The notes: generated by a model from the letters alone, not told the origin. Counted from the first letter of the stretch, positions 39,004 through 52,722 are shown. The stretch is 64,000 bases of DNA from Phoronis australis (GCA_002633005.1 NMRA01000219.1:605593-669592), one strand, 5' to 3'. A program made the numbers and translations.

Positions 39004-40556
39004 TTAAACTGGATACGTTTTAACTTAAAAAGAGATTAATGAGTGTTACAATGCAAATTTTGAGATATTTAACTCGATTAACAGATTATTGCCCACGATG
39101 GTAAAATTGTGAACTAAAAATCAAGGTGGGTGTTAAGGCGATCATGGGAATTTAAAACAAAGCTTTTGAGAAGTTTCGGAAGGGTGCTTATATTGAAACG
39201 GTCGATTAGGTAAATGCACCGCGATCTGTGCTGACATTGGACTTAGGGTACAGAAGAGCAGTAGACTATGAGTTGTTATGTGGTTGGTTACTGGAGTAGA
39301 TTCTGCCGAAAATGATCTCAAAGCTAAGCGAGTTGCGTATTTTCTGGGAGGTAGAATTCAGATCAAATATGCATACACAAAAACACAGAACTCACTTTTA
39401 AGGAAGTCTCGGCTATATAATTTGGCGATATGCACAAAGTCGAATATGGGCATAAACCCAGATAAATACGGTAATACAAACCGTGATTATTATCACAGAA
39501 ACATGATCAGTAATAAACTTATACATCAGATATAAAATGCCGAAAGGAACTCTTTAAGATAAGAACACATCCATAAAATACGGGTTTGACACAGGATCGT
39601 AAAACAACAATCTCATACAAATGGTTCAGGTCTGTCTAGGGACAGCCTTAACTGATTTGGGTACAGCCGAGTCCACTTAATGCCAAACTTATCCTTAGTT
39701 TTGACATAAATTATGATAATATGCGGGTATTCTACTGAGCGGGTTGCGACCTTGGCAGTGATTGTAACCACTCTTACAAGCTATTCATGTTAAGTTGAGA
39801 GTCTGAGAGTTGAAAACCGGCAGATTTTTCCCAGGTGCTAAGTTCTGATAATGCAATTAAGAGGGAGAGGGGCAATTTTTATGATTTTTAAAGAGGCATG
39901 GAATGCGAAAGGACATCAAAAATATCTTTTAAACAATTCCTGACAAAAATACAATCTCGCAACATCTACTACAGAGTAATTCACTTTCCCCTGTGAAGAA
40001 ATCTCCACTTTCAATATTGCAATTTAGTCTGTTTATCGTGATCCAAGCCTCTTAATGACGATATCCGAAGAAAATATGACAGCAGGACATTTTGTGGGTC
40101 AATTTCCATGGGCTAATTGGAAACGATAATTTTTTGACGTCGCATGACAACAACCAAGATAGTATATTGTATTGCATTATCAGTACATTGATATTTCATG
40201 GGCTCCACTGGTGGCCTTCTTTCCCCTTCCATAAAAATATGTGAAGATTTTGTGTATTCCACAGCTGTCTGACTAGAACTATGTTGGGGTCAATCTCTTA
40301 CAGATAGACAGTCCATAAATAGAAGCAGAATGGCTGTAGTGAAGTGCTGGTGATAAGAGAGAAGTGATCAGCTTCTAATTCCAGCCATGCCAACACCCAG
40401 AGCTGAAATTCAATAACTAAAAGTAAACACCTTACAAGATCAAATGGCAAGTTTAATTCCAAACGTCAACAAGTTGTACTGTGGTAACAATCGATTTCTT
40501 TTATCAAACATTATTTACAATTGCATGCTCTACAAAAGAAATCTAGTCATTTATGT
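39004..40556. repeat. First copy of a 1.55-kb near-identical duplication (probable assembly duplicate)
   Basis: The stretch from TTAAACTGGATACG at 39004 to CATTTATGT at 40556 is repeated at 40558-42107, directly after an n at 40557. Only scattered base changes and one- to few-base indels differ. The 83-85-codon open frames in both copies (39278-39535 and 40835-41086) are the same chance or relic frame, with no recognised domain. Confidence 0.9.
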
Positions 40557-40557
40557 N

Positions 40558-42107
40558 TTAAACTGGATAAGTTTTAACTAAAAAGAGTTTAATGAGTTAC
40601 AATGCAAATTTTGAGATATTTAACTCGTCCAGATTATTGCCCACGGTGCTAAAATTGTGAACTAAAAATCAAGGAGGTGGGCGTTAAGGAGATCATGGGA
40701 ATTTAAAACAAAGCTTTTGAGAAGTTTCGGAAGGGTGCTTATATCGAAACGGTCGATTAGGTAAATGCACCGCGATCTGTGCTGACATTGGACTTAGGGT
40801 ACAGAAGAGCAGTAGACTATGAATTGTTACGTGGTTGGTTACTGGAGTAGATTCTGCTGAAAATGATCTCAAAGCTAAGCGAGTTGAGTATTTTCTGGGA
40901 GGTAGAATTCAGATGAAATATGCATCCACAAAAACACAGAACTCACTTTTAAGGAAGTCTCGGCCATACAATTTGGCGATGAGCACAAAGTCGAATATGG
41001 GCATAAACCCAGATAAATACGGTAATACAAACCGTGATTATTATCACAGAAACATGATCAGTAATAAACTTATACATCAGATCTAAAATGCCGAAAGGAA
41101 CTCTTTAAGATAAGAACACATCCATAAAATACGGGTTTGACACAGGATCGTAAAACAACAATCTCATACAAATGGTTCAGGTCTGTCTAGGGACAGCCTT
41201 AACTGATTTGGGTACAGCGGAGTCCACTTAATGCCAAACTTATCCTTAGTTTTGACATAAATTATGATAATATGCGGGTATTCTACTGAGCGGGTTGCGA
41301 CCTTGGCAGTGATTGTAACCACTCTTACAAGCTATTCATGTTAAGTTGAGAGTCTGAGAGTTGAAAACCGGCAGATTTTTCCCAGGTGCTAAGTTCTGAT
41401 AATGCAATTAAGAGGGAGAGGGGCAATTTTTATGATTTTTAAAGAGGCATGGAATGCGAAAGGACATCAAAAATATCTTTTAAACAATTCCTGACAAAAA
41501 TACAATCTCGCAACATCTACTACAGAGTAATTCACTTTCCCCTGTGAAGAAATCTCCACTTTCAATATTGCAATTTAGTCTGTTTATCGCGATCCAAGCC
41601 TCTTAATGACGATATCCGAAGAAAATATGACAGCAGGACATTTTGTGGGTCAATTTCCATGGGCTAATTGGAAACGATAATTTTTTGACGTCGCATGACA
41701 ACAACCAAGATAGTATATTGTATTGCATTATCAGTACATTGATATTTCATGGGCTCCACTGGTGGCCTTCTTTCCCCTTCCATAAAAATATGTGAAGATT
41801 TTGTGTATTCCACAGCTGTCTGACTAGAACTATGTTGGGGTCAATCTCTTACAGATAGACAGTCCATAAATAGAAGCAGAATGGCTGTAGTGAAGTGCTG
41901 GTGATAAGAGAGAAGTGATCAGCTTCTAATTCCAGCCATGCCAACACCCAGAGCTGAAATTCAATAACTAAAAGTAAACACCTTACAAGATCAAATGGCA
42001 AGTTTAATTCCAAACGTCAACAAGTTGTACTGTGGTAACAATCGATTTCTTTTATCAAACATTATTTACAATTGCATGCTCTACAAAAGAAATCTAGTCA
42101 TTTATGT
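40558..42107. repeat. Second copy of the 1.55-kb duplication
   Basis: It begins at the first base after the gap n and ends where the first copy's contig ended, exactly as expected if two overlapping contig ends (or two haplotypes) were placed end to end without merging. Confidence 0.9.
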
Positions 42108-45100
42108 GTTGACTTGTGAAATTAATGTTTCCATGGAGGAAGCCTAACACAAACCCTATTGGACAATATTGTAAGACCCTCAAAAGGAACTTCTGTGCAA
42201 TTGTGGTCATTTGGCAATTTCTTCTAAATTATAGATTTGGTACACCACAAAGGAGTTAAAATCCCTAATGAAGCAATGAGTGAGACTGCACAATGGAAGT
42301 GAATGCAGGGGTGCATTCCACAAATGCAAGAACCTGGTGAAAGCATATGACTTTGCCACATATTATCATCCATGTGTAAGATGAGCACTGTCATAAAACC
42401 GTTGCTAAGCACACAACATTACAAGCCACTTATGAAAAGCAGAATCCCCCTTAAACTTCACCACCAAATGCAGACAATTTTCATTTCATAAACTTCCAAA
42501 TGACAAATCTAATGCTTTTTATATTTCTAAATATATCACACCACTAAAAATCCCTACACACCTTTTGGTCACCCTTCGTGGACAGCAACTCATATTTGTT
42601 TATGTAATAAATTACTATATTATTTTAATTATTATTTTATCTAAATATTCTTATATTTTTCAGGTGTTACATATCTATATGTTATTTAAATAATTTTCAG
42701 GTGTTAAACTTAAAGGACAGACGATTTAAATAAGTATCAACTACTTTTTAGTGTTATCAGTATATCGATTGTCCTTTAGTTATTTACTACCTGTTCCTTG
42801 GGCTTCTCTGTGCTGCCTGTTTTTAGCCTACTTCCTGGTCTATCCCTCTCACTCATTGTGCAACGTTCTATTATATATTATTGTCTTGCATTCCATTTCT
42901 TCTGTGGTTAACTGATGTTAAATAAATCAACCAATTAATCAAAATGGCACTGGCTTTACTAACTCAGGCAATTACGTAACTTTGTATGCATAGTTGCAGG
43001 GAACCAGGAACTGATAATTAAGGATGAATACTATCTCACTAAAGTAATCACGGATTTTGTATTTCAAGTAAAGAAAACATTGGAAATTGTTACTTTTCCC
43101 CATTTAGTTGCATTTACATGAGAGATTTAGCAACGGATCAGCAGATCGGGTGCAAATGTGTGCGTAAACGTGACTGACACGGAGCAAGTTGACACTGTTG
43201 CGGCCATTTTTTACACCGATTTGCAAAGGTACAGCGAGGTGCACTCGATCAGTTGCTCCATTTTCTGCTACGGTGCGCGTCTAAACACAACTGGGGCAGG
43301 GCGAAAAAGGATTATCTTACCGCTGGCATTCCACGTGGTTTGGACGGCCGCCATTGTTTATGCGAGCATGCGCAGATAGTCTTCCTGTACGTGACTCATG
43401 CTGATCCAGTTTGCGATCTAACGTCGTCGTGTATATGCAACTAAAGTGGAAAGTCGCGCCCTGATAACTGTCATGGTGACAACTGTCATGGTGACAACTG
43501 TCTCTCATTTAAAAGCAGATTTAGTTGCATTCAGGTGTGGAGCACTTGACATGGAACAACAGTTGATCAGGTGCAAGTATGCGTAAACACATGACTGACA
43601 TCAGTAAACTAATACTGGGGTCAATTTTCACCAATTTAAGAGTTAGAACAAGTTGCACTTGATCCATTGGTTTCTCCAGTGTGGTGTCTACCTCTAAACA
43701 CAAACTGGGGCAAGGCAGAAGGGATCATCTTTTATTGAGATTATGCAATAAAGTACAAACAAGGGGTCATTTGCGCACCGCATTGTTTTGGATGTTCACC
43801 AGGGTAACTGAACATGCACTGACTATCTTTGTATATCTTGATATAATGGACTTTCTTGCTGAACCAGTTTGAGGTAATTTGGTGTAAATGTGACTCAACT
43901 GGACCAAATCGTGTCATGACAGCATAGGCCGAGTTTTTAGAATGTCCAAGTTTCTATGATGGCAGAACATGGAAATGTCACTTTATAAAAAAATCAACAA
44001 ATGTAAACAGGAAGACAGACTCCATTATTTGCAATTTATGTTCATTTGAAAAATCACATCGGGAACTCTGGCAAACAATCAAGACTATTAAGGCTTGGTA
44101 AAAATTCCCCCCAGAACCCTTCACCAAGCCAGAGATGCTATTGACAGAAAGATACATTGTATCTGTCAGCACAAGCAATTTTTTAGAGATGTCAAGTTTG
44201 TCTACTGGATATAGTCTATTATGACATGGAATAAAGGAGAGTGAGATCAGGGCCCCCATTCACCTGAGGGGAAAAGTGCCTGTGCCTTCTGAGAGGGGAA
44301 AATATTTTGAGTGAGGGGAAAATTCTACTCCCCAGTCACCATCAAAAGCACCCGCACTCCTGTCGCCAGCCCTCAGCCTCTGCTTAAACTAACATTTTGT
44401 GCTGTTTCAAATCATCACCTGAGTCAGTTACAAGGGATTCGAACCTAGAGGGGAATTTTTTAATCACTTGAGAGAAACTTTTGGGCATCATGAGGAGAAT
44501 TTTGCGCATGACTTTTTAATATCGAAAATAGAATTTTACCATGGTAAGGAATACCATAAGATCAATTTTATGAGAGCAAAAGTCGGAATTTGATTCTCAT
44601 GAATCTAGGTTACACTACCTAGATAATGTTTCATCATCCCTTTGACGCGTGCCTAACAGCACACACCAGAATGAAACAATCAGGTTATGATCAAATTTGA
44701 TACGGAACGAACAACTTAATCATTTTTGACATGGGGTTCTTTTGTTTGACATGGCATTCTTTTGTCAACAAAATAAACCACAATGTGATTTGTTTTTAAG
44801 TGTTGTGTCAACCAGCACAACTATTATCCTAAATATGTCAAAGTGTCTAGTCATCACTTTAGCATTGTTTGCCAACATCAGGTGATCTCATTCCAACTAT
44901 ACAGTCATTTGCATTAACGGAAAATATAGTAATTGGGCATTACCCAACATGAATTTTGAGTTTCAAAACCTGATGTCACACTACTGCCCCCCACCCCCCT
45001 TAAGCATGAACATGCCCATAGAGAGTCAGTCTATTATACCAAAAACACAAAGTAGCCCAGTGCAATATAATCACCCATCGTAGTCAGTGCAACCAAACTA

Positions 45101-47711
45101 AACCACTTTCCCTTGGGGGAGCCACTTGTATTATCATGGGCAGGGTATGGAAACAGGGCATGGCCTGACCGAAGCCTGAGGCTCCATGACAACCACAAAA
45201 ACTAGGTCAAGAACCTGTTTGCCTCCTGTAAAAACACTCCCACTCCATGTCCAGCATTATTGACCTAGAACATGTGTTCAACAAAACTAGCAATTAAGGT
45301 TAGCCTTGGAACAGCCTTGAAGTGCACCACCTGTGGATCCAGTAACAGGCAGTCAAGTTGACCATCCTTATTACATACATATTACAGACCATAACAGCCT
45401 TGGTCAGTAATCATTCATAACTTTGCTGGTCCTTGTGTATAAATGAAAATGCAACATTTATGCTACTGGTAACAGGAAATTCCACAAAAACTGTAAGATT
45501 CCTACCACTTGAATACAATGTAACCTTAACTGGGTTGATACTAACTTTCTCTCTTATCCTTTCCCCTAATAGAGAAACATAAACTGTTGTGGGGGCCAAA
45601 TGGGGGGGTAGAGTTTCTGTACTCTCAGTTACAGCTCTCAGGCCCTGAACTGCCTCCAAACCAAACCAGTTAGAATATTAATCAGGAGGAAGTAGACTTC
45701 TTTAAGTCCTAGTATTTCTAAATAACCGTAATAAGCTACCTGGATGCGACCAGACATCACGCGACAGGGGTCATGAGTAAAACTTGACTTCACCAAAAAG
45801 GTTTTCTTGTCTACACTTAGCACACATAATATAAATTTTCGACTCTCAATTAAAAAAGCCACCACCAGAAGCTCACATATTAATGGTTCTTCCTAGCCTC
45901 ATTCTGCTTAGCTACAACAAGCTTGGCTTCGAGAAAACTGACAAGTGGTGATTCAGAATAGTGCAGTCAAACTAGATCCTCTCCATCGGCCACCTGCGTA
46001 TTGTTGAGACGGAAGAGTATAAAGTGCCCCCTATATCTGACCCCTGTAGGACCCCACTCTGGTGACGATTCTGAATCCGCAACTGGCTTTAAGAGGCTAT
46101 GCTTCCCTGGTGCGAAGTACCGTAGTTGTCCATTTAACAACATGGTAAATGTCACTAATAATAACCAAAATTGGTCTTATTTCCTTTTGCAATTAAGGTT
46201 TCTAACACTGCTGTAGCTGCTCAGAATTTCTCAGAACCATTGTCTGACTGTAGCCGTGGTATTGGTCCTTCAGAATGGTACAGAATTTATTTGGTGCTAA
46301 TTGTCTTATAGGAAAAATGAAAAAATTTCACTTGTCGGCCATATTGTGTCCTAAATTGGTGAGACTTCACCTTGTATAGTTCTACCTGTCCAGGTTGTCA
46401 ACTTAGAACTCATTAATTATAATGCAGAAGGGACCCATCCCAAGGTGCCAGACACCATCGTGATAAGGGTGCCCTAAATATTGTACAACAAGTGTTCAGA
46501 TGCTGATAAAATGGGGTCAATAGAACCCAAATGACAGACGGGTCAAAAACAGTGACAAAATACCACAAGCAGGCTAAACAAGCATGTGTGTTATTTGTAT
46601 ATGCATGCTGTATATTTAAAGCATGAAATGTCAATATAAATTGCACAACTAAACATAGGGATTTAGCACACAATGGCTTTAACATAAGTCACTGTAATAA
46701 AGATTTGGATATACTGGGTTTTCAAGTTCAAAAAGCATTCATTTACTATACATGGCAATAGATGAATGAATTACTGTTCTCATGAATGAGTTGCTTGTTT
46801 GCACCAGAATGACCGTACACAAACTGCAAACAAACCATACATGTGATGGGGCAAGAGGGTGAACTGGGTTGAAAACATGTTCATTTCACAAGTGTCAACG
46901 CTTCAGTGTAAAATCCACTTCCTTACTCCGGAGTAAACTGATCCTGTTAACTTCCATCTGAGACCGAAGTTTAGTGTTCTCATTGACCGAAACTTTGCTA
47001 ACACCGAAGGTTCGGAGCCAGTGGAAAAGGCCTTTTAGACACATCTAGTTTTGTATAGCCTTCAAAAATATTTCATCAGTTCGTTCATGCCAAATGTTGC
47101 GAGTATAGTTAAGTAAACCCTTTTGTCAATGACTGAACTTGTTGAAAACATGGCATGTACAATGTTCAACACAAAGAGAAGATGGCCCAAAGACAACTGC
47201 TGTATCTGCCACCATAATGATTAATTTATTGAAAAGGCTTTGATACATGAAGTTACATAATGCCAACATACAAACCATGCCAACATACAAACCATGTCAA
47301 CATCAAAGTGTTTTGAATTTTGTAGAGAAATTCTATAAAATCTCTAGCTGCCATATCACGCCCCAAACTGAACTTGAAGAATATTTTAGGGAAGACCTCA
47401 GCAGGAGAACACGATGTACTTTTTCATACAAAGCTTCACGCTAATCAAAAGTCACGACATCTAATGGAAACAAAAGATCTTGATAATAAGTCCAATGCAT
47501 AAAATCTGTGAAAGGTTCACCGTTGAGTCGACACCGCTGTTTTCAACTCGTAAAATTGGCAACGCAAGTCAGAGGAGTCTTCTCACATTGAAAACCCATC
47601 ATAGGGAGAGCCTTGCATATTTTGTTGTGGTGACATTTAACAATATTATTTCTGTTCTCAGAGTTATGTAATAGATTGTTAAATCGCAACATAATGTTGA
47701 ATCATGTGATC
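42108..47711. other. Intergenic, transposon-derived, no gene recognised
   Basis: No supported exon. Two related, partly decayed copies of the GACACGG-type repeat family lie at about 43105-43510 and 43520-43740. Near 45967-46155 the minus strand has a 62-codon frame of protein-like look bounded by AG and GT, which I could not place. Confidence 0.45.
43105..43740. repeat. Two adjacent copies of a GTTGCATTTACA/GACACGG repeat family
   Basis: The segment from GTTGCATTTACATG at about 43107 and that from GTTGCATTCAGGTG at about 43523 share the same order of words: GATCAG-GTGCAA, GCGTAAAC-TGACTGACA, CTAAACACAA-CTGGGGCA. Related sequence occurs at 47714-48136 and 61426-61625. Confidence 0.6.
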
Positions 47712-47713
47712 TA

Positions 47714-48136
47714 AAGTCCCGTTTAGACATCAACTTTTCACCCGGCGCAACTGACACGGAGCAAATTGACCCGTGTCAAGCGGCTGTTTACACAAACAAC
47801 TCAATAACCGTGGCATGATGGAAATAAAGGCTGCAGAGACTGGATCGCACATGCGCAGGTTTACAAACGATGACAGTTACAGAGACAAAGAACCCGAACG
47901 TAGGTCATTGCACAAGCGCACTAGAGATGATCCTTTCCGCCTTATTCCAATTTCGCGTTTAGACTTATAATTGACACAGCGCAAGATGTTCAGGCGCAAA
48001 TTACTCTACCTCACAAACGGGTGGCAAAAATTTGCCACAGCGGTGTCAATTTGTGCCGTGTCAGTCCGTTAACACATTGGAACAACTTGTTCCATGTCAG
48101 CTGATCGTGTCAACTTTGTAAGTGTAAACCGCACTT
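47714..48136. mobile_element. TA-flanked MITE, 423 bp
   Basis: The ends AAGTCCCGTTTAGACATCAA and, in reverse, AAGTGCGGTTTACACTTACA are imperfect inverted repeats, and TA lies directly outside each. The interior repeats words such as GACACGG, AATTGAC and CATGTCAG in both orientations. The open frame at 47773-47970 is not a known protein. It belongs to the same family as the repeats at 43.1 and 61.4 kb. Confidence 0.65.
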
Positions 48137-49370
48137 TATGTGACTGACATCAATTTGTGCATTACATAACCCAGTGGTAACCCCAGCAGGCGTTACCCCT
48201 GCAGTAAGGAAAGACTACTTAACATTATCAGCTATTTCCACAAGTCCTTCAAGTGAAAGTCTTAGAGTTAAATCTTCTCAATTACTGTGATTGGACTAAA
48301 TTCCACCCTTGGCAAGGACTTTTCTGGCCACTGTCAACATGTCAGGACAATGAATTACTTGACAACAAAGTCTCAACCTGTCCAGCTAAAACATTTCAAC
48401 TTTACAGTCTGCTTCACTGAATTTCTTGAAAGCTCCCAGTTTTCATCCAGATGACCAGGTCAAACAGGATAAAATTTATACAAGTCTGCTAATGTATATT
48501 GTCCCTTGAACAATATACATATCACACTATATGCCTGTAATGCAAGGAAAACCACTAACAGAAAGTACCCTATTTTGAAAAATTGCTAGCATTCGCAACA
48601 TGGATAGAAGCCTTAGAAAAATGAAAAAAGTGTGATTTTATCAATCATTCATGTCTGAAATTGGTGAGATTTTGCGTATTATGAACCTTTTTAGTTAATG
48701 TTAATAAAAAAATTAGTAAAAATAATACGATTTCAAACCTAAGTGTGGCACTTTGTGCAAGTTGCACAATGCAAACATTGCGTCTGATCGCCGAATCATA
48801 GTTGTTAAATTATCTGTGTCTGGAATCATTGCTCAAGTTACATGGCAAATTCGTATGTACCTACATACTGGGATCGAAAAGCAGCATGCCATTGTGTACA
48901 GTTATCAGAACAGAAAAGAGAGGAAACGTAATTTACTGAGACTGGTGGACATTTTTGGAGGTTGCTTACTGTGTCTTACTTATGGCTTAAAGAAATGTAA
49001 TCTTTATTAATTTAATTTTCATAGAAACTGCCAAAAATGACATTTATAGTAATCGTGATACGTCAAATTGACCAAAAACACCTTGAAAATTAATTTTCCC
49101 TTTAACGTTTGCTAATATTGGAAGAAGTGTGCACTTTTGAATACAACAAGTAGTAAATTTACGACGGTCAGCAATGCCGACATCCACAATCAGTTTACAG
49201 AAGCTGTAATTTAACTTCATTTAAAGAGCACATATCCTTTAGTACCCACAACCAGCCATTATAACACTTAATTTTGAAAGGAATAGGGTGCCTGAGAATT
49301 GAACTATGCAGGCTTTTTGTTTATGAAAACTATGATTAGGTTAATGACTAAATGTGAAAAAAGTCACAGT
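48137..49370. other. Intergenic, no gene recognised
   Basis: AT-rich. Holds the fourth copy of the ~60-bp dispersed motif (48614-48676) and an unremarkable plus-strand frame at 48753-49010. Confidence 0.45.
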
Positions 49371-49374
49371 CCTC

Positions 49375-49883
49375 TTTTCATAAAACTGCAACACTTTATT
49401 TACTCAATGACAATATTCCCAGGACAAAATGACTATGTTGTTTAATGAGTTTTAATACCAAACCATATAACCCACACCATTTTCCACTCATTTCAACGCA
49501 AACCAACTGCCACTAACCTGATAAGTAGTTTATTAAAAAAAAATCTTCCTCCTCGGCATCAACAAATCAACGGTAATTGCCTTTTGTTGTGCTTAAGAGC
49601 ATAAATTCAACATCGTTAAATACATACATACTGATAAAACAACTTATTGGAAAAAACATGATGAGATTCTTTTCTCATCGGTGATCAAACAGAAAAAAAT
49701 TAAATATGAATAATATCGATGAGCAACGCAGCCAACAACAACGGTCACAATGGGAGGTGACGACTGTGAACCAAGACGACTGTGAAGCAAGATGACACAA
49801 GTGACAGGTGCTATGGTGTAGTCAAAAGCCATCAGTATTTTAACTTCACAAGCAAGCCCTATTTCCAGTGTCATCACTTTGTA
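49375..49883 (-). other. 3' UTR of the small two-pass membrane protein gene
   Basis: Downstream of the stop at 49884-49886 the minus strand has AATAAA at 49400-49395 followed by GTGTTGCAGTTTT, a good poly(A) context, and another AATAAA near 49531. A message end near 49375 gives a 0.5-kb 3' UTR. Confidence 0.5.
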
Positions 49884-52407
49884 TCACTGCCTTGTGCCGC
49901 ACATTGTCATTTTCCACAAGCAGCTAAAAGCAATGATATTCACTGGCCATAAGGCATGATAGCTGATGTTTGTGAATATGCCCCACTGTCTGTCTCCAAA
50001 CATTAAGTTTCAAGATAATCCACTCACCATACTAACAAGCCTGGTGAAATAGGCAGGTGAGAAATAAGTAACGTACCTGATACCGATGCCATAGAAGACT
50101 AGAATGTATAATCACAAGTCCAACGATAAATGAGAAACTGAAGAATACGAAAAAGTGGAATAGCACCCAGTGGTCGAATGTACTGAAATGAAACAAGAAA
50201 ATTCACGATCAGTAGTCAAGTCTGGTTCTGACAGGCTTTCCACCATGACAGAAATAGTTTGCAATTCGTCATTGTGTATGGTTTGGTAGCAGCCCTTCAT
50301 TAATGCAAACTTGATTGAAAACACAACTGTAGTTTCTGTTGGACAGCTTGATAAACACACGCTCATACTCTTTAAACAATTTCCGATCTTCTTTCTTCTT
50401 CATTCACCCTCTCCGCTTGCATGCCCTTCTACCTACTGTTACTGTTTATTTCAATGTTCATTTCACTTCCACCACGGTCATTTTACCAAGTGCCTGAGGA
50501 CGAGACATGTGCTGTCGAAATATTGCTACCACTATAACTTGTTTGTAATGTCTATTGGCAGTTTGTTTTACAACTGCAAATCACAAGATCAAAAATTGTA
50601 CAGAGAGTATAAGCAAGTGTACATCAAGCTGTCCAACAGAAAGTATAGTCATGTTTTCAATCAAATTGATCATCTCAACATTTTCATTACTACAGAAAAC
50701 ATTAACAAGAGATCCCGTCACCAACTACATATTTGCCACGTTATCAAGAGTCTTGCCCCTCTATACAAGGCAAAGTTACGTAGTTGAGACACCAGAGTTT
50801 CAGCAAGGCTTGGAATGACCAATGACAAAAACGAAGAAAATTTTCCAGGTGATGTATCGTTCCAAAAATAAATATGCTTGTGTGAAAGTCCGATAGAAAT
50901 ATTTTTGTGATGTAAAATTTAACTGAAATAAACACTTTTACATGAACAAAGTCAAAATAATAAAAAAGATACGAAAAAAGAGGAAATTATAAATCAAAAA
51001 GTAGGAAATCGAAACTAAAAAGAGGAAATTCTCTTAAAAGAGGAAATTCCAAGCCCTGTTTTAGAGGTCACTGATCAAGTAAGGTCAAGAAATGGGACCA
51101 CCACATGCCAATCAGTTAATGTGGATGCCGCTCATATCTGAATCACGCTGACTGAGTGTCGTCACGAGAGTACATTTTCTTGTTAAGTTGCAAATCGTTC
51201 CCCAAGCTGATGAACTGACTTTGCCTGACCATAGCTGTTTCCACTCAAAATTTGGTAACAGTGTCTTAGTGAGCAGCTTGTATTTGTCTGAGATGGAAAG
51301 AAGACACCAGCATCCTTCATGTACTTATAGTGACTCTGATGGTTTAACCAGAACAAGGCAAAATTTGCTGAAAAACTTCTGTCGAACATCCGACATTTTA
51401 AGATGTGTAACCGTCGATGTGTACCACCTTTGGTGAGAATCTGTCTAGAAGTAAGTGGGTAAGACGCCTCTTTGCTCAAGCTTGATGAAGTTAAATTACT
51501 GGGTAAAGAAGTTGATTTTACGTAACGTCATTTTGATGCTTGAGGTAACAAACACCGACAGATAAGTTAGTTTTGAGTGATGTCTTAGTAATTACCACAG
51601 AATTTTTAGATGGATTTAATGACATCGACAGATTCCAAAGGTGTTCTTCTATGCTCGAATGGCTTATTTTGCATGTTCTACGATGGCATTAATGGTTTAG
51701 GTAATGTAAGGCATAATTTGCCAAAAAAAGCTTCTGGCATATGGAGTCTATGGGATGGCCTCTATCAAAGCCAGTGCCACTGACCTAGTTCAGACAGAAG
51801 TATAGTCTAGCAGTAGCTTGGCAGTAATTTAAACCGAATATTTTATCTTGTATTTGTACCACAGCTTGGTAAAACAGTAAAAAATGGATAAGAGAGTATG
51901 AAACTGGGTTCCAAAAACACAAGTTTGAAAACCACTTGGTCAAGCAAGTAAGAATAGTAAGATTTGTGACCAAGTCAGCCCAATGAAATCGGCAAATCGG
52001 CAATATGTTTTTCAGTGGAAACTACTTTCAAATGTCCATCCCCTGTAGTTTCAGGACTCCTCAACACATGATATTTCAGAATATTATTTTAAGTTACATC
52101 TACAGAATGAATTCACAACTTTAAAAGTTGTTGCTTCAACACTGGCTAACACCTGTCCCATTCATAACACTGACATAGCTGATTTCCCTAGGAAACATTC
52201 CAGTTCCAAGGAAACCAACATTGAACAAGTCAATCATTGAAATTGACTTGAAAACAATATTGCACGATGTTAAATTTCATATACATATTGATAACTTTAA
52301 AAGTTTTACCTGTACTGATTTTCAGTCCCCGGAGATTTTACTTGTTCATGTTGTGTTACATTTTGTGAGTGCGAACTTGACACGCCATCGTCAACATCGT
52401 CCGCCAT
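49884..52407 (-). CDS. Small two-pass membrane protein, about 101 residues, unrecognised
   Basis: Three minus-strand exons join in phase: 52407-52310 (starting ATGGCGGACGAT), 50182-50077 and 49985-49884 (stop TGA). Junctions are AG/GTAAAA, CAG/GTACGT and TTTCAG, GACAG acceptors; the first intron splits a codon, the second does not. The N-terminal 33 residues are hydrophilic and acidic/Ser-rich (MADDVDDGVSSS...). A strong hydrophobic helix follows at about 38-60 (LFHFFVFFSFSFIVGLVII). A second, weaker one at about 76-94 contains HALWPVNIIAFSCLW, and the tail is short (KMTMCGTRQ). There is no signal peptide. I do not recognise the family; it would be called a small integral membrane protein. 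It is transcribed divergently from NAPRT across 315 bp. Confidence 0.7.
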
Positions 52408-52722
52408 AGTTTCGTATGTGAGGTGAACAGCAATGACCTTGACCTACCTGGTGATTCCGGTGGAACTTGTTGTAGGATCAAGAGTTTTTATAGTATCAAA
52501 AAAATGCAAGAAATGACGAGCCATACAAAGTTAAAGGATGAATTAGGGCATCTTTTCATGAAATACCGAAACATTTGTCTCAACTTATTTAGAAAACTTT
52601 AGTATTTGCTCCTCGGTAGTGTACGCCCTCTATTTGCACATTCTCATACCAACTCATTTACGTTCTTTCCAAGAAGCATGGACGGTCACGGGCAACTGAG
52701 TTCCCTTACTGTTCCCAACAAA
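52408..52722. promoter_or_regulatory. Divergent promoter between the small membrane protein gene and NAPRT
   Basis: The two start codons face away from each other with 315 bp between them, so both 5' UTRs and core promoters must fit here. No TATA box is apparent. The sequence is not strongly CpG-rich. Exact start sites cannot be read. Confidence 0.5.

Noticed and set aside
39278-41086. Two near-identical 83-85-codon frames
   Set aside because: They are the same frame seen twice because of the assembly duplication; no domain is recognisable.
44425-44445. GATTCGAACC, a B-box-like word
   Set aside because: No cloverleaf or A-box around it; expected by chance in 64 kb.
45967-46155. 62-codon minus-strand frame with GQLRYFAPGKHSLLKPVAD
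   Set aside because: It looks coding and is bounded by AG and GT, but neighbouring exons and a family could not be found and both strands are open there, so it was not called.
50311-50787. 158-codon plus-strand frame, the second longest open frame in the window
   Set aside because: It lies in the first intron of the minus-strand membrane protein gene, on the opposite strand, is His/Cys/Phe-rich without motif, and has no start or splice context.
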